A stretch of DNA of 64,000 bases, from the NCBI RefSeq assembly GCF_029891575.1, contig NZ_JARZHF010000005.1, positions 310,001 through 374,000 on the forward strand. The letters are read 5' to 3'. Of the stretch, positions 16,281 to 24,616 are shown piece by piece (the stretch's first letter is position 1; each line of letters starts with the position of its first letter). Source of the stretch: Salipaludibacillus daqingensis (GTDB lineage Bacteria > Bacillota > Bacilli > Bacillales > Salisediminibacteriaceae). A program made the translations under genes and the position numbers. The notes beneath the pieces are model-generated. The model ran no database searches. It saw nothing but the letters and a program-made list of their open reading frames with translations, and was not told where the DNA came from.

Positions 16281-17072
16281 TTATCCCTCTTTAACGATAG
16301 AGACAAACTGTTCAGCGATCTGATCATGCTCATCGAAACCTGTGAGCTGGTTGAAGATCTCTTCTAGTGTCCCATCTTTATTTTGACCTTGTAGTTGTTC
16401 AAACGTCCCGTCAGCTACGAGCTTTCCGTCAGCAAGAAGCACGATTCGATGACTGATCTTCTCCACAACCTCCATAATGTGTGACGAGTAGAAAATCGTT
16501 TTACCTTCCGCCGCCAGTTTTGCAAGAATTTCTTTCACAATCATCACGCTATTAGCGTCTAACCCACTAAGCGGTTCATCTAAAAACAGCAAGTCAGGGT
16601 TGTGAATCATGCTTGAAATGATGAGCACTTTTTGTTTCATTCCTTTTGAGAAAGAAGAGATTCTAGAATGGTACACTTCCTCAATTCCTAAAAGCTTCAC
16701 TAGCTGCTTCGCTTTCTGATCCACTGCCTCTTCTTCCATACCATACAATTCACCGATAAATGTTAAATATTCGTATGCTGTTAAATTTTCATATAAGTCA
16801 GCCGTTTCCGGCACATAGCCAATCCTTCCTTTATAGGCAGGGTCACCTTTGGAAATGTCTTCGCCAAAAATACGAATTTCTCCCTCAAACTCATCAATTA
16901 ATCCGAGCATGATTTTAACGGTCGTACTTTTTCCCGCTCCGTTCGGTCCTATGTATCCGATAATCTCACCTTTGTGGACGGTTAAGTCGATGTTATGTAA
17001 CACATTCGCATTGCCAAAACTTTTGGATAGTTGTTTTAGTTCTAATATTGGTTCGATCTTTCTCACCGCCAT
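16281..17072 (-). CDS. ABC transporter ATP-binding protein
   Basis: An ATPase of about 263 residues with Walker A GPNGAGKST, signature SFSKGMKQKV, Walker B DLLFLDEPLSGLD, and the switch His in FYSSHIMEVVE. This is the DrrA/EcsA-like group of exporters. The start is uncertain: ATG at 17072 is taken because the domain begins just after it (EPILELKQLSKSFG), but no good SD is visible; an upstream TTG frame extends 14 codons further. It pairs with the permease downstream. Confidence 0.8.
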   Translation of the reverse strand: MAVRKIEPILELKQLSKSFGNANVLHNIDLTVHKGEIIGYIGPNGAGKSTTVKIMLGLIDEFEGEIRIFGEDISKGDPAYKGRIGYVPETADLYENLTAYEYLTFIGELYGMEEEAVDQKAKQLVKLLGIEEVYHSRISSFSKGMKQKVLIISSMIHNPDLLFLDEPLSGLDANSVMIVKEILAKLAAEGKTIFYSSHIMEVVEKISHRIVLLADGKLVADGTFEQLQGQNKDGTLEEIFNQLTGFDEHDQIAEQFVSIVKEG

Positions 17073-17140
17073 CTGTCTATAGTTTGAATAACCACATTTT
17101 AACATGTGGACCAACGTGATTGCATGGAAGTTTATGATTT

Positions 17141-17290
17141 GGTTGGAGTTGCTCGGATGATAATCATTCTAGTTTACGCATAAAACATTCATTTTCACGC
17201 AGAAGATCCCTATTTTCACTCGCAATCCCCGATTCTCACGCACAAATCCTGGTTTTCACGCGCAAACTCTTCTTTTTCACGCACAAGCCA
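17141..17290. repeat. Intergenic element with ~21-bp TTTTCACGCACAAA units
   Basis: After a conserved head (GATAATCATTCTAG... ACGCATAAAAC) there are about five degenerate units built on TTTTCACGCACAAA, spaced 19-21 bp. A related element with the same head is at 21256-21372. No protein-coding potential is evident. Confidence 0.65.
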
Positions 17291-17292
17291 CT

Positions 17293-17322
17293 AAAAAACC
17301 TGACCGCACAATCCGGTCAGGT
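17293..17322 (-). terminator. Terminator of the sortase operon
   Basis: AACCTGACC and GGTCAGGTT form the stem; on the minus strand it is followed by TTTTTT. Confidence 0.8.
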
Positions 17323-17331
17323 TCATTTCTT

Positions 17332-18024
17332 CTACAAATCATCTTTCAAAACGGTGTAAACGACGAGTCGCTCATCGTGTGTTCCCGCTTCTGAATTAAA
17401 TTCTCCTGTACATGTAATCAAATTTAGCTGACTACGATACGAATAACCAAATATTTGCTGTAATGGTGCATCGTTTCGATCATAGCTTTCACTTTTTTGG
17501 ACAACGAAGACTTTCTCGACACCTTCGTCATCCGTAACAATGATTTCGTCTCCTTGCTCGAGTTTATGAAGGTCGAAAAAAATTGCTGGTCCCGTTCTGC
17601 TATCAACATGCCCTGCTAAAACAGAACTTCCTTGTTCACCTGGCATATAGCCACCTTCATACCAAGCTACATCATCCATTTCAGATGGTTCATCCATCTG
17701 CCCGCTAGGTAGTAATCCGACATGTTCTATTGTTGCATCTACACCGATGGCTGGTATTTCAATACGATGTGGAACAATACCTTCTCTTTCATAACTCATT
17801 ACGGAAGAGCTGTCACCGCCGGCAGTTAATTCTGATGGAAGTGTTAAGGAAGGGGAGGCTGACACTTGGTCAGCCTCGTCCACTTCCTCTTCGACGACGT
17901 CAGTTATGCTGTTTTCAGTCATGTTAGTAGTATTCATATTGCCGCTACTACCATCTACATTTTCAACATTCTCCGTTGAACAGGCAGCTAACAGCATTAG
18001 CAAACCGAGCATCCATTTTTTCAT
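17332..18024 (-). CDS. Sortase, class F-like, with lipoprotein signal peptide
   Basis: A 230-residue transpeptidase that attaches surface proteins to the cell wall. The catalytic triad is visible: His139 in VLAGHVDS, Cys205 in LITCTG, Arg219 in DERLVVY. The N-terminus (MKKWMLGLLMLLAACS) has a lipobox with Cys15, so the enzyme would be lipid-anchored rather than held by a TM helix as in most sortases. A Ser/Thr/acidic linker of about 60 residues follows. The start at 18024 is set by AAAGGTGAT, a good match to the 16S tail. It lies 40 bp after a gene for an MPKTG-tailed protein, its probable substrate. Confidence 0.8.
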   Translation of the reverse strand: MKKWMLGLLMLLAACSTENVENVDGSSGNMNTTNMTENSITDVVEEEVDEADQVSASPSLTLPSELTAGGDSSSVMSYEREGIVPHRIEIPAIGVDATIEHVGLLPSGQMDEPSEMDDVAWYEGGYMPGEQGSSVLAGHVDSRTGPAIFFDLHKLEQGDEIIVTDDEGVEKVFVVQKSESYDRNDAPLQQIFGYSYRSQLNLITCTGEFNSEAGTHDERLVVYTVLKDDL

Positions 18025-18064
18025 CCTCATCACCTTTGTTTTCAAGCTAAAATTATCTATTAAC

Positions 18065-19438
18065 CTATTGTTGCGTAACAGCTTTTCTTCTTGCAATCAT
18101 TATGATGAATGATGCTAGGAAAAGAGAAGCCACTGTATATAGTATCCAAGTTGAACTTTGGTTAGCGTCACTCATACCGCCCATACCTGTTTTTGGCATT
18201 TCATTTGGCATATCTGATTCAAAGTTTTCAGGGAACTGGTCAACGATCGCTCCTGAAAGCCCTTCACCTACGCCGAACATGTGAGCATATGCTTCACGAA
18301 TGTTTTCATAAGAAGTTTCATAGTCACCTTCTACATAGCTATCGAATGCTCCAACTAACTGGTCCACGTGCATTTGCAGTCCGTCAGCCAAATCACTAGC
18401 ATCTAAACGCTCTTCTGTCGCTGTTTCAAGAAACTCTGCGAATGTAACACGGTATCCATCTAAGTTATCTAGTGCTTCTTGTTGTCCTGCTTCATCTTCT
18501 TCTGCTGTCGCTACGACGTAGTTAACAAAGAAGTCAATATGTTCACTCCACTGATCTTGGAATGCTTCTCCAGCGTCATCACCGTAAACAGAAGCGATTG
18601 CTCCACTAAGTTCTTCTGTATTTTCATTCAAAGCTCCAGCTGTTGCTTCAAAATCTTCGGCACCATCAATTCCTTTTTGCATCGCTAATGTAGCTAGTGC
18701 GGCGTGCTCAGAAAGCAAATGGTTTAAGTCTGCACGAAGGTCTGCTGCTGGAGTGTCTGGGTGCGAACTGTCGAAATCTTCGGAAAATTGATCAACGATT
18801 GCTGTTGATAATCCTTTTCCTACACCATACATATGGTGAATCCCTTCGCGTACATTATCGTAAGCTGATTCAAATTCACCTTCGTTATACTGATCGAATG
18901 CCCAAACTAGTTGATTGACGTGCATTTGAAGACCTTCTGCTAATGCACCTGCTTCCAACCTTTCATCTGTCGCAGATTCAAGAAATTCTGAGAAGTCTGC
19001 TTTGTAGTTATCCAAAGCTGCTAATGCTGCTTCTCGTCCTTCTTCATCATCTTCTGCTGTTGCTGTTACATAATCCACGAAAAAACCAATGTGATCTTCC
19101 CACATACCTCGGAACTGTTCGCCAGCTTCATCGCCATAAACACTCGCAATCGCTCCCGTTAAGTCATCAGTATTATTCGCTAATGATGCTGCTGCAGCCT
19201 CAAAGTCTTCTGATCCATCAATGCCTTTTTGCATGGCAACAACTGCGAGAAACGCATGCTCTGATAAGTACATATCCAATGTTGCTCTCAAATCAGATGC
19301 CGGTGTGGAAACACTCAATTCGTGCTCCTGACCTTGATCCATCTTTTCTTCTTCCCCGTGATCTGCGCCCAAAACGCCTGCTGGGAATAATAATGTTGCA
19401 CTAAGTGGTACAATTGCTAATGATCTTTTCCAATTCAT
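18065..19438 (-). CDS. Sortase-anchored surface protein with two ~165-aa helical repeats
   Basis: A 457-residue secreted protein with a signal peptide (ending near VLGADH), two tandem repeats (about residues 47-215 and 222-395), and a C-terminal sorting signal: MPKTG at 414, a hydrophobic helix, and ARRK. Each repeat has conserved histidines in SEHA, DHIGFF/EHIDFF, and LQMHV, plus a fourth near the end (HHMYG or AHMFG), in predicted helices. Four histidines per bundle suggest metal or haem binding; that is inference. I cannot name a function. ATG at 19438 is chosen for its 9-nt distance from AGAGGAG. An ECF-type promoter lies upstream. Confidence 0.75.
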   Translation of the reverse strand: MNWKRSLAIVPLSATLLFPAGVLGADHGEEEKMDQGQEHELSVSTPASDLRATLDMYLSEHAFLAVVAMQKGIDGSEDFEAAAASLANNTDDLTGAIASVYGDEAGEQFRGMWEDHIGFFVDYVTATAEDDEEGREAALAALDNYKADFSEFLESATDERLEAGALAEGLQMHVNQLVWAFDQYNEGEFESAYDNVREGIHHMYGVGKGLSTAIVDQFSEDFDSSHPDTPAADLRADLNHLLSEHAALATLAMQKGIDGAEDFEATAGALNENTEELSGAIASVYGDDAGEAFQDQWSEHIDFFVNYVVATAEEDEAGQQEALDNLDGYRVTFAEFLETATEERLDASDLADGLQMHVDQLVGAFDSYVEGDYETSYENIREAYAHMFGVGEGLSGAIVDQFPENFESDMPNEMPKTGMGGMSDANQSSTWILYTVASLFLASFIIMIARRKAVTQQ

Positions 19439-19480
19439 ATTAAACATCTCCTCTTTTGTTTTTTTCTTTCTTACCCTAGA

Positions 19481-19507
19481 TAACGGAAAGGAAAATCAAA
19501 TGGATCA
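19481..19507 (-). promoter_or_regulatory. Candidate ECF promoter of the MPKTG/sortase operon
   Basis: On the minus strand, AAAGTGATC is followed by CGTTA with 17 nt between TGATC and CGTTA. The same elements and spacing precede the ECF sigma gene at 21061. It lies 43 bp upstream of the start codon. Confidence 0.65.
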
Positions 19508-19610
19508 CTTTTTAGATCATTTTTTTGTAAAAAAACTTATAAAAGTTTTGAAATTGTTGATATGACTAGGTTTTCACACGAAATACATTTCTGAAATTTA
19601 AGCATTAATT

Positions 19611-19662
19611 AAAAAACTACCGACCATTAAGTCCAAAGACTTTGATGATCGGTAGTTTTATT
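19611..19662 (-). terminator. Terminator of the sigma/anti-sigma operon
   Basis: AAAACTACCGA and TCGGTAGTTTT form the outer stem, with a small inner hairpin (AAGTC/GACTT). A T-run follows on the minus strand. Confidence 0.75.
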
Positions 19663-19664
19663 CG

Positions 19665-20504
19665 TTATTGAGAGGCTAACAAGAGTTGCCCTTCTGGTTG
19701 TTCATTATCAGGTTGTGGTTCTAACGTAATCGCAATTTGATCAATCTGGAAATCTCCCATGTCACTAATTCTAAATGTCACAGCACCATTTCCGTTTTCA
19801 TCAATATTAAAGCTTCCTGTCGGATAAGGCGTCTCATCATCGATCACCCATGCTTGGAAAACTTCTGTTCCGGTAGCTTCTGGCATATCAGACACTTGAA
19901 TGACTAAATCAACATTCCCGTTTTCAGAAATAATCGTCGCTGTTCCTTGCCCTTGCGTCCCTTCATCTTCCACAGAAGCAAGATTCGATGTTAATAGAAC
20001 ATCAGATGTTCCTGTACCCTCTTCCTCTTCTTCCAGTAAAGCAAGGTAATCCGATTCGATAATATCTCTTTCCATCATTAATTGTTGCTTATCTTGGCTC
20101 AAGTTTTGCTGCTCGTTCCAAAGGTACCCGTTCCCTATTAGGGATAGTAGCAAAGCAGCTGCAAGTGATCCATAAATAAATGCTGATCCTCTATTCTTTC
20201 GCTTTACAGGTAATGGTTTTTCTTCCGTGACTTTTTCATCTATTGGTGTTAGTAGTTTCGAATCGGTTGTTTCATCTTCTGTTTCATCATCGAATACAGA
20301 AGATAATACTCTTTGCTTCATTCCTCGAGGAGGTTCCATCGGTTCCGAAATAAGAGGAAGATCATCCGTTAATTCGCGCAACTCTGCTAGCTCCTCTTTG
20401 CAGGATTCACAATTTTGCAGGTGCTCTTCAAATATTTTTTTATCATCATCAGATAGCTGATCATTAAAATAATCGATGACTTGCTCACACATGCGCTCTG
20501 TCAT
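19665..20504 (-). CDS. Zinc-finger anti-sigma factor with RskA-type C-terminal domain
   Basis: A 279-residue protein with an N-terminal ZAS motif (H28, C32, C35 in EEHLQNCESCKEEL), a linker, one TM helix near residues 108-128, a coiled-coil stretch, and an extracytoplasmic RskA-like domain (EVFQAWVIDDETPYPTGSF). It should bind and inhibit the ECF sigma factor encoded just upstream; genes overlap as ATGA. The extracytoplasmic domain probably receives the signal that leads to release of the sigma factor. Confidence 0.9.
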   Translation of the reverse strand: MTERMCEQVIDYFNDQLSDDDKKIFEEHLQNCESCKEELAELRELTDDLPLISEPMEPPRGMKQRVLSSVFDDETEDETTDSKLLTPIDEKVTEEKPLPVKRKNRGSAFIYGSLAAALLLSLIGNGYLWNEQQNLSQDKQQLMMERDIIESDYLALLEEEEEGTGTSDVLLTSNLASVEDEGTQGQGTATIISENGNVDLVIQVSDMPEATGTEVFQAWVIDDETPYPTGSFNIDENGNGAVTFRISDMGDFQIDQIAITLEPQPDNEQPEGQLLLASQ

Positions 20505-21061
20505 TGTAAATCCCCCCTCTCCTCATATAATTCACTCTTTAAATGTTTTAATGCTAAACGGATCCTCCCTTTCACCGTTCCTAAAGGAATATCCACTTTC
20601 TCTGATATTTTCTTTTGAGAATAACCTTTAAAATAAAATAGATCAATAATCAATTGTTGTTCTCGTTTTAATGTTTTCATCGCTTGATGCAATCGTTCTC
20701 CCTTTTCTTTCCATTCTAACACTTCTTCGATCGGAGGCTCGCTATCGTGAAGTTCTACTTCTGTGTGAACTTCTTCTGTGCTGACTTTTTTCTGCTTTCG
20801 CAAATAATCGATCGCAGTGTGTCGAGTAACTGTTAATAGCCAAGATGAGAACTTTCCATATTCTGGCGAATAACCTCCCTTTCCTTTCCATAACTTGATC
20901 ATCACCTCTTGAACCACTTCTTCCGCGGCCTCAGGGTTGTTCACCATTTTATATGAAAAAGAATAAAGGAGACGCTCATATTTGTCGTAAAGAGTTTCCA
21001 AAGCCTGCTTATCTCCTTCTCGCAGGCGATCATAAAACTTAAGGTCCTCGTGTTTTCCCAT
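20501..21061 (-). CDS. ECF RNA polymerase sigma factor, SigK/RskA-linked type
   Basis: A 186-residue group 4 sigma factor. Region 2 includes YDKYERLLYSFSYKMVNNPEAAEEVVQ and the Trp-rich GKFSSWLLTVTRHTAIDYLRK; region 4 includes LKREQQLIIDLFYFKGYSQKKISE and GTVKGRIRLALKHLK. It is coupled to the RskA-type anti-sigma gene. A TGATC-N17-CGTTA promoter upstream of this gene is repeated upstream of the MPKTG/sortase operon, so that operon is likely its target. Confidence 0.92.
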   Translation of the reverse strand: MGKHEDLKFYDRLREGDKQALETLYDKYERLLYSFSYKMVNNPEAAEEVVQEVMIKLWKGKGGYSPEYGKFSSWLLTVTRHTAIDYLRKQKKVSTEEVHTEVELHDSEPPIEEVLEWKEKGERLHQAMKTLKREQQLIIDLFYFKGYSQKKISEKVDIPLGTVKGRIRLALKHLKSELYEERGDLQ

Positions 21062-21099
21062 CTTTATCTCCTCACTCTAGATAGTCTCCTTACTTTAAT

Positions 21100-21126
21100 T
21101 AACGAAGGAGCGAACGTTTTAGATCA
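21100..21126 (-). promoter_or_regulatory. Candidate autoregulated ECF promoter
   Basis: AAAGTGATC and CGTTA on the minus strand with the same 17-nt TGATC-to-CGTTA spacer as at 19481-19507. A CTTAC or GTAAG motif also recurs 6 nt beyond CGTTA in both promoters. Confidence 0.65.
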
Positions 21127-21255
21127 CTTTATATAAAAATATCGATAACAGTTACTTTTACCCTGCCTAGAAAAGCTGAAACTCGTTACCTATGTATCAA
21201 GTTGTTCATTCCCCATTTAGAATTGCTAATTTCACCTCTAAAAAGATAAATTGTT

Positions 21256-21372
21256 TGTTTTGGTTTGTTGAGTTGGGCGATAATTATTCTAATTCACGCA
21301 TAAAACCCTATTTTTCACGCACAAATTTGTTTTTTCACGCACAAATTCATATTTTCACGCACAAACTCGTAA
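21256..21372. repeat. Second intergenic element with ~21-bp TTTTCACGCACAAA units
   Basis: Head GTTGAGTTGGGCGATAATTA then ACGCATAAAAC, followed by three clear units of TTTTCACGCACAAA plus 5-7 variable bases. It matches the head and the unit of the element at 17141-17290, and lies in the gap between the sigma gene and the amidase gene. Confidence 0.7.
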
Positions 21373-21388
21373 ACCCCACTCATCACCT

Positions 21389-22894
21389 TCATCTTCGCCG
21401 CTCATACCACGGATTTCCGTTCATCCCTTCCCACAAAGCCGACTGTTCCATTTGAAAAGCGAGGCGCAACAGCAAATCTTCCCTTCCTTTTGACGCCATC
21501 ACATGAACACCGAGAGGCATTCCCTCTTTCGACACGTGCACAGGAACAGACATGGCCGGTTGTCCGGTTAAGTTAGCCAATTGCGTAAAGGGCGTGTAGG
21601 TTAAACTCGGCAAAAACATATCATAAATAAGCTGTTGTTGATCTTTTTTATCCGCTTTTTCCATCGCTTCTATTAACTCACCCTTGCGCTCAGCGGAATG
21701 GGTTAACTCGCCGACCTTTGGAGCCGTAAAAGCGGTCGCCGGTGTCACATAAAAATCATACGTTTCATGGAAAGTGGTCATTTCCGCTGCAGCTACATCC
21801 CATGCGCCCAAACTCAAGGAAAATTCCGCTGCTGAAACAGATTTCCCCGCTTGATTTAATAACCACGTTTCAATTTCCATGTCGTTTGCCGTAAGCGTCC
21901 TGCCGATTCCTTTTTCTAGAGAGTGAATAACAGCAGACATTTCTCCACTGTTCATCAAATAGTACTGCCGCATCAAAGATACGCCATCGATTTTTGGTGC
22001 AATCTTTTCCACATGATGCCCTTCTCTTTCCAACCATTCTGCCGTTTCCCGTACAGCTTTGCGTGCTTCATCCGAGACTGGTGTACCAACAGGCGAATCG
22101 TCTGAAACAGCTACTCGAAGGGGTTTGTCCCACTTCTTCTCTCCCTCGTCCTTGTAACGACTAGGAAATAATGGGGTTTGAAAAGCCGCTTCGGCTTGAA
22201 CCGTCTGCAACAGATCAAGCATGACGGCACTATCACGCACAGTACGACTCAATGCAAAATCAATCGCTGCTCCTTGCCATTGTCGACCTGCACCAGGTCC
22301 AACTGGCGTACGACCTCGAGTCGGTTTCAATCCGAACAATCCCGTAAACGAAGCAGGAATTCGGATCGACCCACCACCATCACTGGCTCCTGCAATCGGT
22401 ACAATCCCAGATGCAACTGCGGCAGCCGAACCACCGCTGGAACCACCTGGAGAATAATTTGTATTCCAAGGATTTTTCGTTGCTCCATGACTCTCTGGTT
22501 CTGTAATATTTTTCAACCCAAATTCAGGAGTATTTGTATGCCCGCCAACAATCAGACCACCGTTACGAAGTCTTTTTACCAAGTTCGAATCGTGTTTTGC
22601 CACATTTTCCACGAGTAACTTCGACCCTGCCGTTAATTTCTCTCCTTCCAAAGCCTGGGATATATTTTTTAATAAAATTGGGATACCTGCTAGTTCTCCG
22701 CCTTTCGTCTCAAATTGATCAGCTTCTTTCAACGCTTTTTCCTTCCGGTGATGAGTAACTGCATTTAGATATGAATTCACGACCTCTAACTGCTGGAAAC
22801 TTAGCTCTACCAGTTCTTTAGGCTTCATTTCTTTTTTCCGAATCAGCTCTGCTAAATCAACACCATCCATTGTTTTATATGTATATATGTCCAT
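21389..22894 (-). CDS. Amidase signature family enzyme
   Basis: A 501-residue amidase of the GatA-like family. The Ser-cisSer-Lys triad is visible: Lys in PILLKNIS, and serines in the Gly/Ser-rich signature [16 protein letters not shown] and [18 protein letters not shown]. It hydrolyses an amide of unknown nature. No gatB or gatC gene is adjacent, so it is not the tRNA amidotransferase subunit. The ATG at 22894 follows GGGGAGAG; a TTG precedes it by one codon. It ends close to the repeat element. Confidence 0.9.
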   Translation of the reverse strand: MDIYTYKTMDGVDLAELIRKKEMKPKELVELSFQQLEVVNSYLNAVTHHRKEKALKEADQFETKGGELAGIPILLKNISQALEGEKLTAGSKLLVENVAKHDSNLVKRLRNGGLIVGGHTNTPEFGLKNITEPESHGATKNPWNTNYSPGGSSGGSAAAVASGIVPIAGASDGGGSIRIPASFTGLFGLKPTRGRTPVGPGAGRQWQGAAIDFALSRTVRDSAVMLDLLQTVQAEAAFQTPLFPSRYKDEGEKKWDKPLRVAVSDDSPVGTPVSDEARKAVRETAEWLEREGHHVEKIAPKIDGVSLMRQYYLMNSGEMSAVIHSLEKGIGRTLTANDMEIETWLLNQAGKSVSAAEFSLSLGAWDVAAAEMTTFHETYDFYVTPATAFTAPKVGELTHSAERKGELIEAMEKADKKDQQQLIYDMFLPSLTYTPFTQLANLTGQPAMSVPVHVSKEGMPLGVHVMASKGREDLLLRLAFQMEQSALWEGMNGNPWYERRR

Positions 22895-22959
22895 CAATAC
22901 TCTCCCCTATTAATTAGTTTTGTTTATTACCGACTATTGTACCAAATTCCTCCAATAAC

Positions 22960-22986
22960 GTTTTATCGGAAAACTAACGTGGTACA
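22960..22986 (+). promoter_or_regulatory. Candidate sigma-B promoter of csbD
   Basis: GTTTTA followed after 15 nt by GGTACA resembles the sigma-B pattern GTTTAA-N13/15-GGGTAT. CsbD genes are sigma-B dependent in B. subtilis. The match is partial. Confidence 0.4.
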
Positions 22987-23029
22987 CCATATATATAACC
23001 AATTATTAATACTCAAAGGAGAGATTCGC

Positions 23030-23227
23030 ATGAATAGAGATACACTAAAAGGTAAATGGAAGCAACTAACAGGAGAGACGAAAAAGAAGTGGTCAAAACT
23101 TACAGATAATGATGTGAAAGAAGTAGATGGTAATAAAGATAAACTTGTAGGAAAAATCCAAGAAAGATACGGAAAGTCTAAAGAAGATGCTGAAAAAGAA
23201 GTAGACACTTGGGAAGAAGGCAAATAA
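23030..23227 (+). CDS. CsbD family general stress protein
   Basis: A 65-residue hydrophilic protein with the CsbD signature: MNRDTLKGKWKQLTGETKKKWSKLTDNDVKEVDG-type start, then KLVGKIQERYGKSKEDAEKEV. CsbD proteins accumulate under general stress and have no assigned activity. The start follows AAAGGAGAG. The gene is single and is closed by a strong terminator. Confidence 0.92.
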   Translation: MNRDTLKGKWKQLTGETKKKWSKLTDNDVKEVDGNKDKLVGKIQERYGKSKEDAEKEVDTWEEGK

Positions 23228-23246
23228 ACGTTAGCCGACACGACAG

Positions 23247-23278
23247 AAAGAACCGTCATCAATGATGACGGTTCTTTT
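23247..23278. terminator. Terminator between csbD and convergent gene
   Basis: AAAGAACCGTCATC-AAT-GATGACGGTTCTTTT, a near-perfect 14-bp stem serving the two convergent genes. Confidence 0.85.
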
Positions 23279-23280
23279 CC

Positions 23281-23961
23281 CTATCGCTTATCCCACGTCT
23301 CTTCCATTTCGTCACCAGAAGAAATAAGAACTTCATATGCAAATACTTTTTCTTTGTTTTCAGCCCAATGGTAAAATCGATCACGATCTCCTGAAATGGA
23401 TTGCATTTCCGCTTCTCCTTCCATCAGAGCAACCCCAAGTAACACCAGCTCTCCATCATTCACTGCTCCAACCTCTTCGTTTGACGAGAATGAAAATCGA
23501 CCTTCATCGGCCATATCCAAATGACTTCTTAAACTTCCCTCACCAACTTGAACAACATTGGTCCAATAAAAGCCTTCCTCTATCTCCTCTTCATCACTAT
23601 GATTGATTCCACCTAATACGAAATCAATGTGTGGGTAGTCAAAAGGGAACTCATCATCGTAATGTAAAGAACCAAGTGGAAATTGTGCTACGTGTTCGCC
23701 ATATTCATAGATGTTAATAAATGACGAGACCATTTTGACCTTCTCTTGGTCTGACACATGGACCCGTCCTTTGAATGTCGTATCAAAGGCCAAATCAAAC
23801 AAATCAGATTCTAATTTTTCTTGGCTCGCTAAATAGCCAATATCTCCCTCTAACTCGGAATGATACGTTGAATCTGCTTCTCCAATGACGAAGGATATGC
23901 CTAACCCAATAGCAATACATAACAGAAAACTGATTGTCGTCAACCTTTTTAAACGATCCAT
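23281..23961 (-). CDS. Hypothetical membrane-anchored acidic protein
   Basis: A 226-residue protein with an N-terminal transmembrane helix or uncleaved signal (about residues 8-27) and a strongly acidic extracytoplasmic domain. I do not recognise a family. The SD GGGAGG lies 8 nt before the ATG. The lack of cysteines outside the membrane segment and its high Glu/Asp content suit an external domain in a salt- or alkali-adapted bacterium. Confidence 0.6.
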   Translation of the reverse strand: MDRLKRLTTISFLLCIAIGLGISFVIGEADSTYHSELEGDIGYLASQEKLESDLFDLAFDTTFKGRVHVSDQEKVKMVSSFINIYEYGEHVAQFPLGSLHYDDEFPFDYPHIDFVLGGINHSDEEEIEEGFYWTNVVQVGEGSLRSHLDMADEGRFSFSSNEEVGAVNDGELVLLGVALMEGEAEMQSISGDRDRFYHWAENKEKVFAYEVLISSGDEMEETWDKR

Positions 23962-24139
23962 CTAAACGCCTCCCTCAACTCTTACTACTAGAATAACTGG
24001 ATATAGTTGGTATTTCAATTACTAACACAACATTCTAGTATTCTTGCAACCTCTTTTTTGACGACAAAAATATCGGTTACATGTTATGATTTTTTTATGT
24101 TCACCCTGCATCGTAATGAGCAAGAAGGAGGAATCGTTC

Positions 24140-24448
24140 ATGTGGACTTTTATTATTATTAGCGGTGTTTTACTCATCTTATTTGTGATTTATTTCATGA
24201 ACATCGGTCTTGTTCGTGTGCAATTAGAAGAACTTACTCACCGATTTGAAAGAGGAGACAATCTCTCAGGGGATTTGGAAGAATGGGAGTATTACTTGAA
24301 CAAATTATTTTGGAAACCGTTTGGAACAAAGAAAACGATAATGACTTACGGTTCTCACTTTCAAGATTTCCTTGAAGCTAATTATCCGAACCATGACTCT
24401 AGAGTTTTAGAGAAATATAAAAAAATCGCAGAAAAACAAAATAACTAA
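24140..24448 (+). CDS. Hypothetical small membrane protein
   Basis: A 102-residue protein: one N-terminal transmembrane helix (WTFIIISGVLLILFVIYFM) followed by a charged cytoplasmic or external tail. The ATG at 24140 has AAGGAGG at 8-nt spacing; an upstream extension in the same frame would swallow this SD. I do not recognise the family. It is monocistronic and ends at a terminator. Confidence 0.6.
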   Translation: MWTFIIISGVLLILFVIYFMNIGLVRVQLEELTHRFERGDNLSGDLEEWEYYLNKLFWKPFGTKKTIMTYGSHFQDFLEANYPNHDSRVLEKYKKIAEKQNN

Positions 24449-24454
24449 CTTTGT

Positions 24455-24485
24455 AGAAGCCTTCCCATATAAGGCTTCTTTTTTA
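24455..24485 (+). terminator. Terminator
   Basis: AGAAGCCTT-CCCATAT-AAGGCTTCT followed by a T-run. Confidence 0.85.
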
Positions 24486-24532
24486 TTTGTGTCATGTTTC
24501 ACAGAACAGTCACATCTTATCCTTTAAAGGCA

Positions 24533-24575
24533 TTTACATAGTGTTAATAATCGTTTAATATACCCTTATAGGTAT
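24533..24575 (+). promoter_or_regulatory. Promoter with CsoR/CstR-type operator
   Basis: TTTACA (24533-24538) and TAATAT (24556-24561) are 17 nt apart. ATACCCTTATAGGTAT (24560-24575) overlaps the -10 box and start of transcription. It matches the operators upstream of the VKOR-like gene. Confidence 0.75.
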
Positions 24576-24616
24576 TAAAACAATAGAAATAAACAATACA
24601 TTTGGAGGTAATTATA

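Noticed and set aside
18943-19404. 153-codon open frame on the plus strand
   Set aside because: It is antisense to the double-repeat surface protein, is Leu/His/Gln-rich in a shadow-like way, and has no SD.
22178-22618. 146-codon open frame on the plus strand
   Set aside because: It is antisense to the well-supported amidase gene and shows no recognisable domain.
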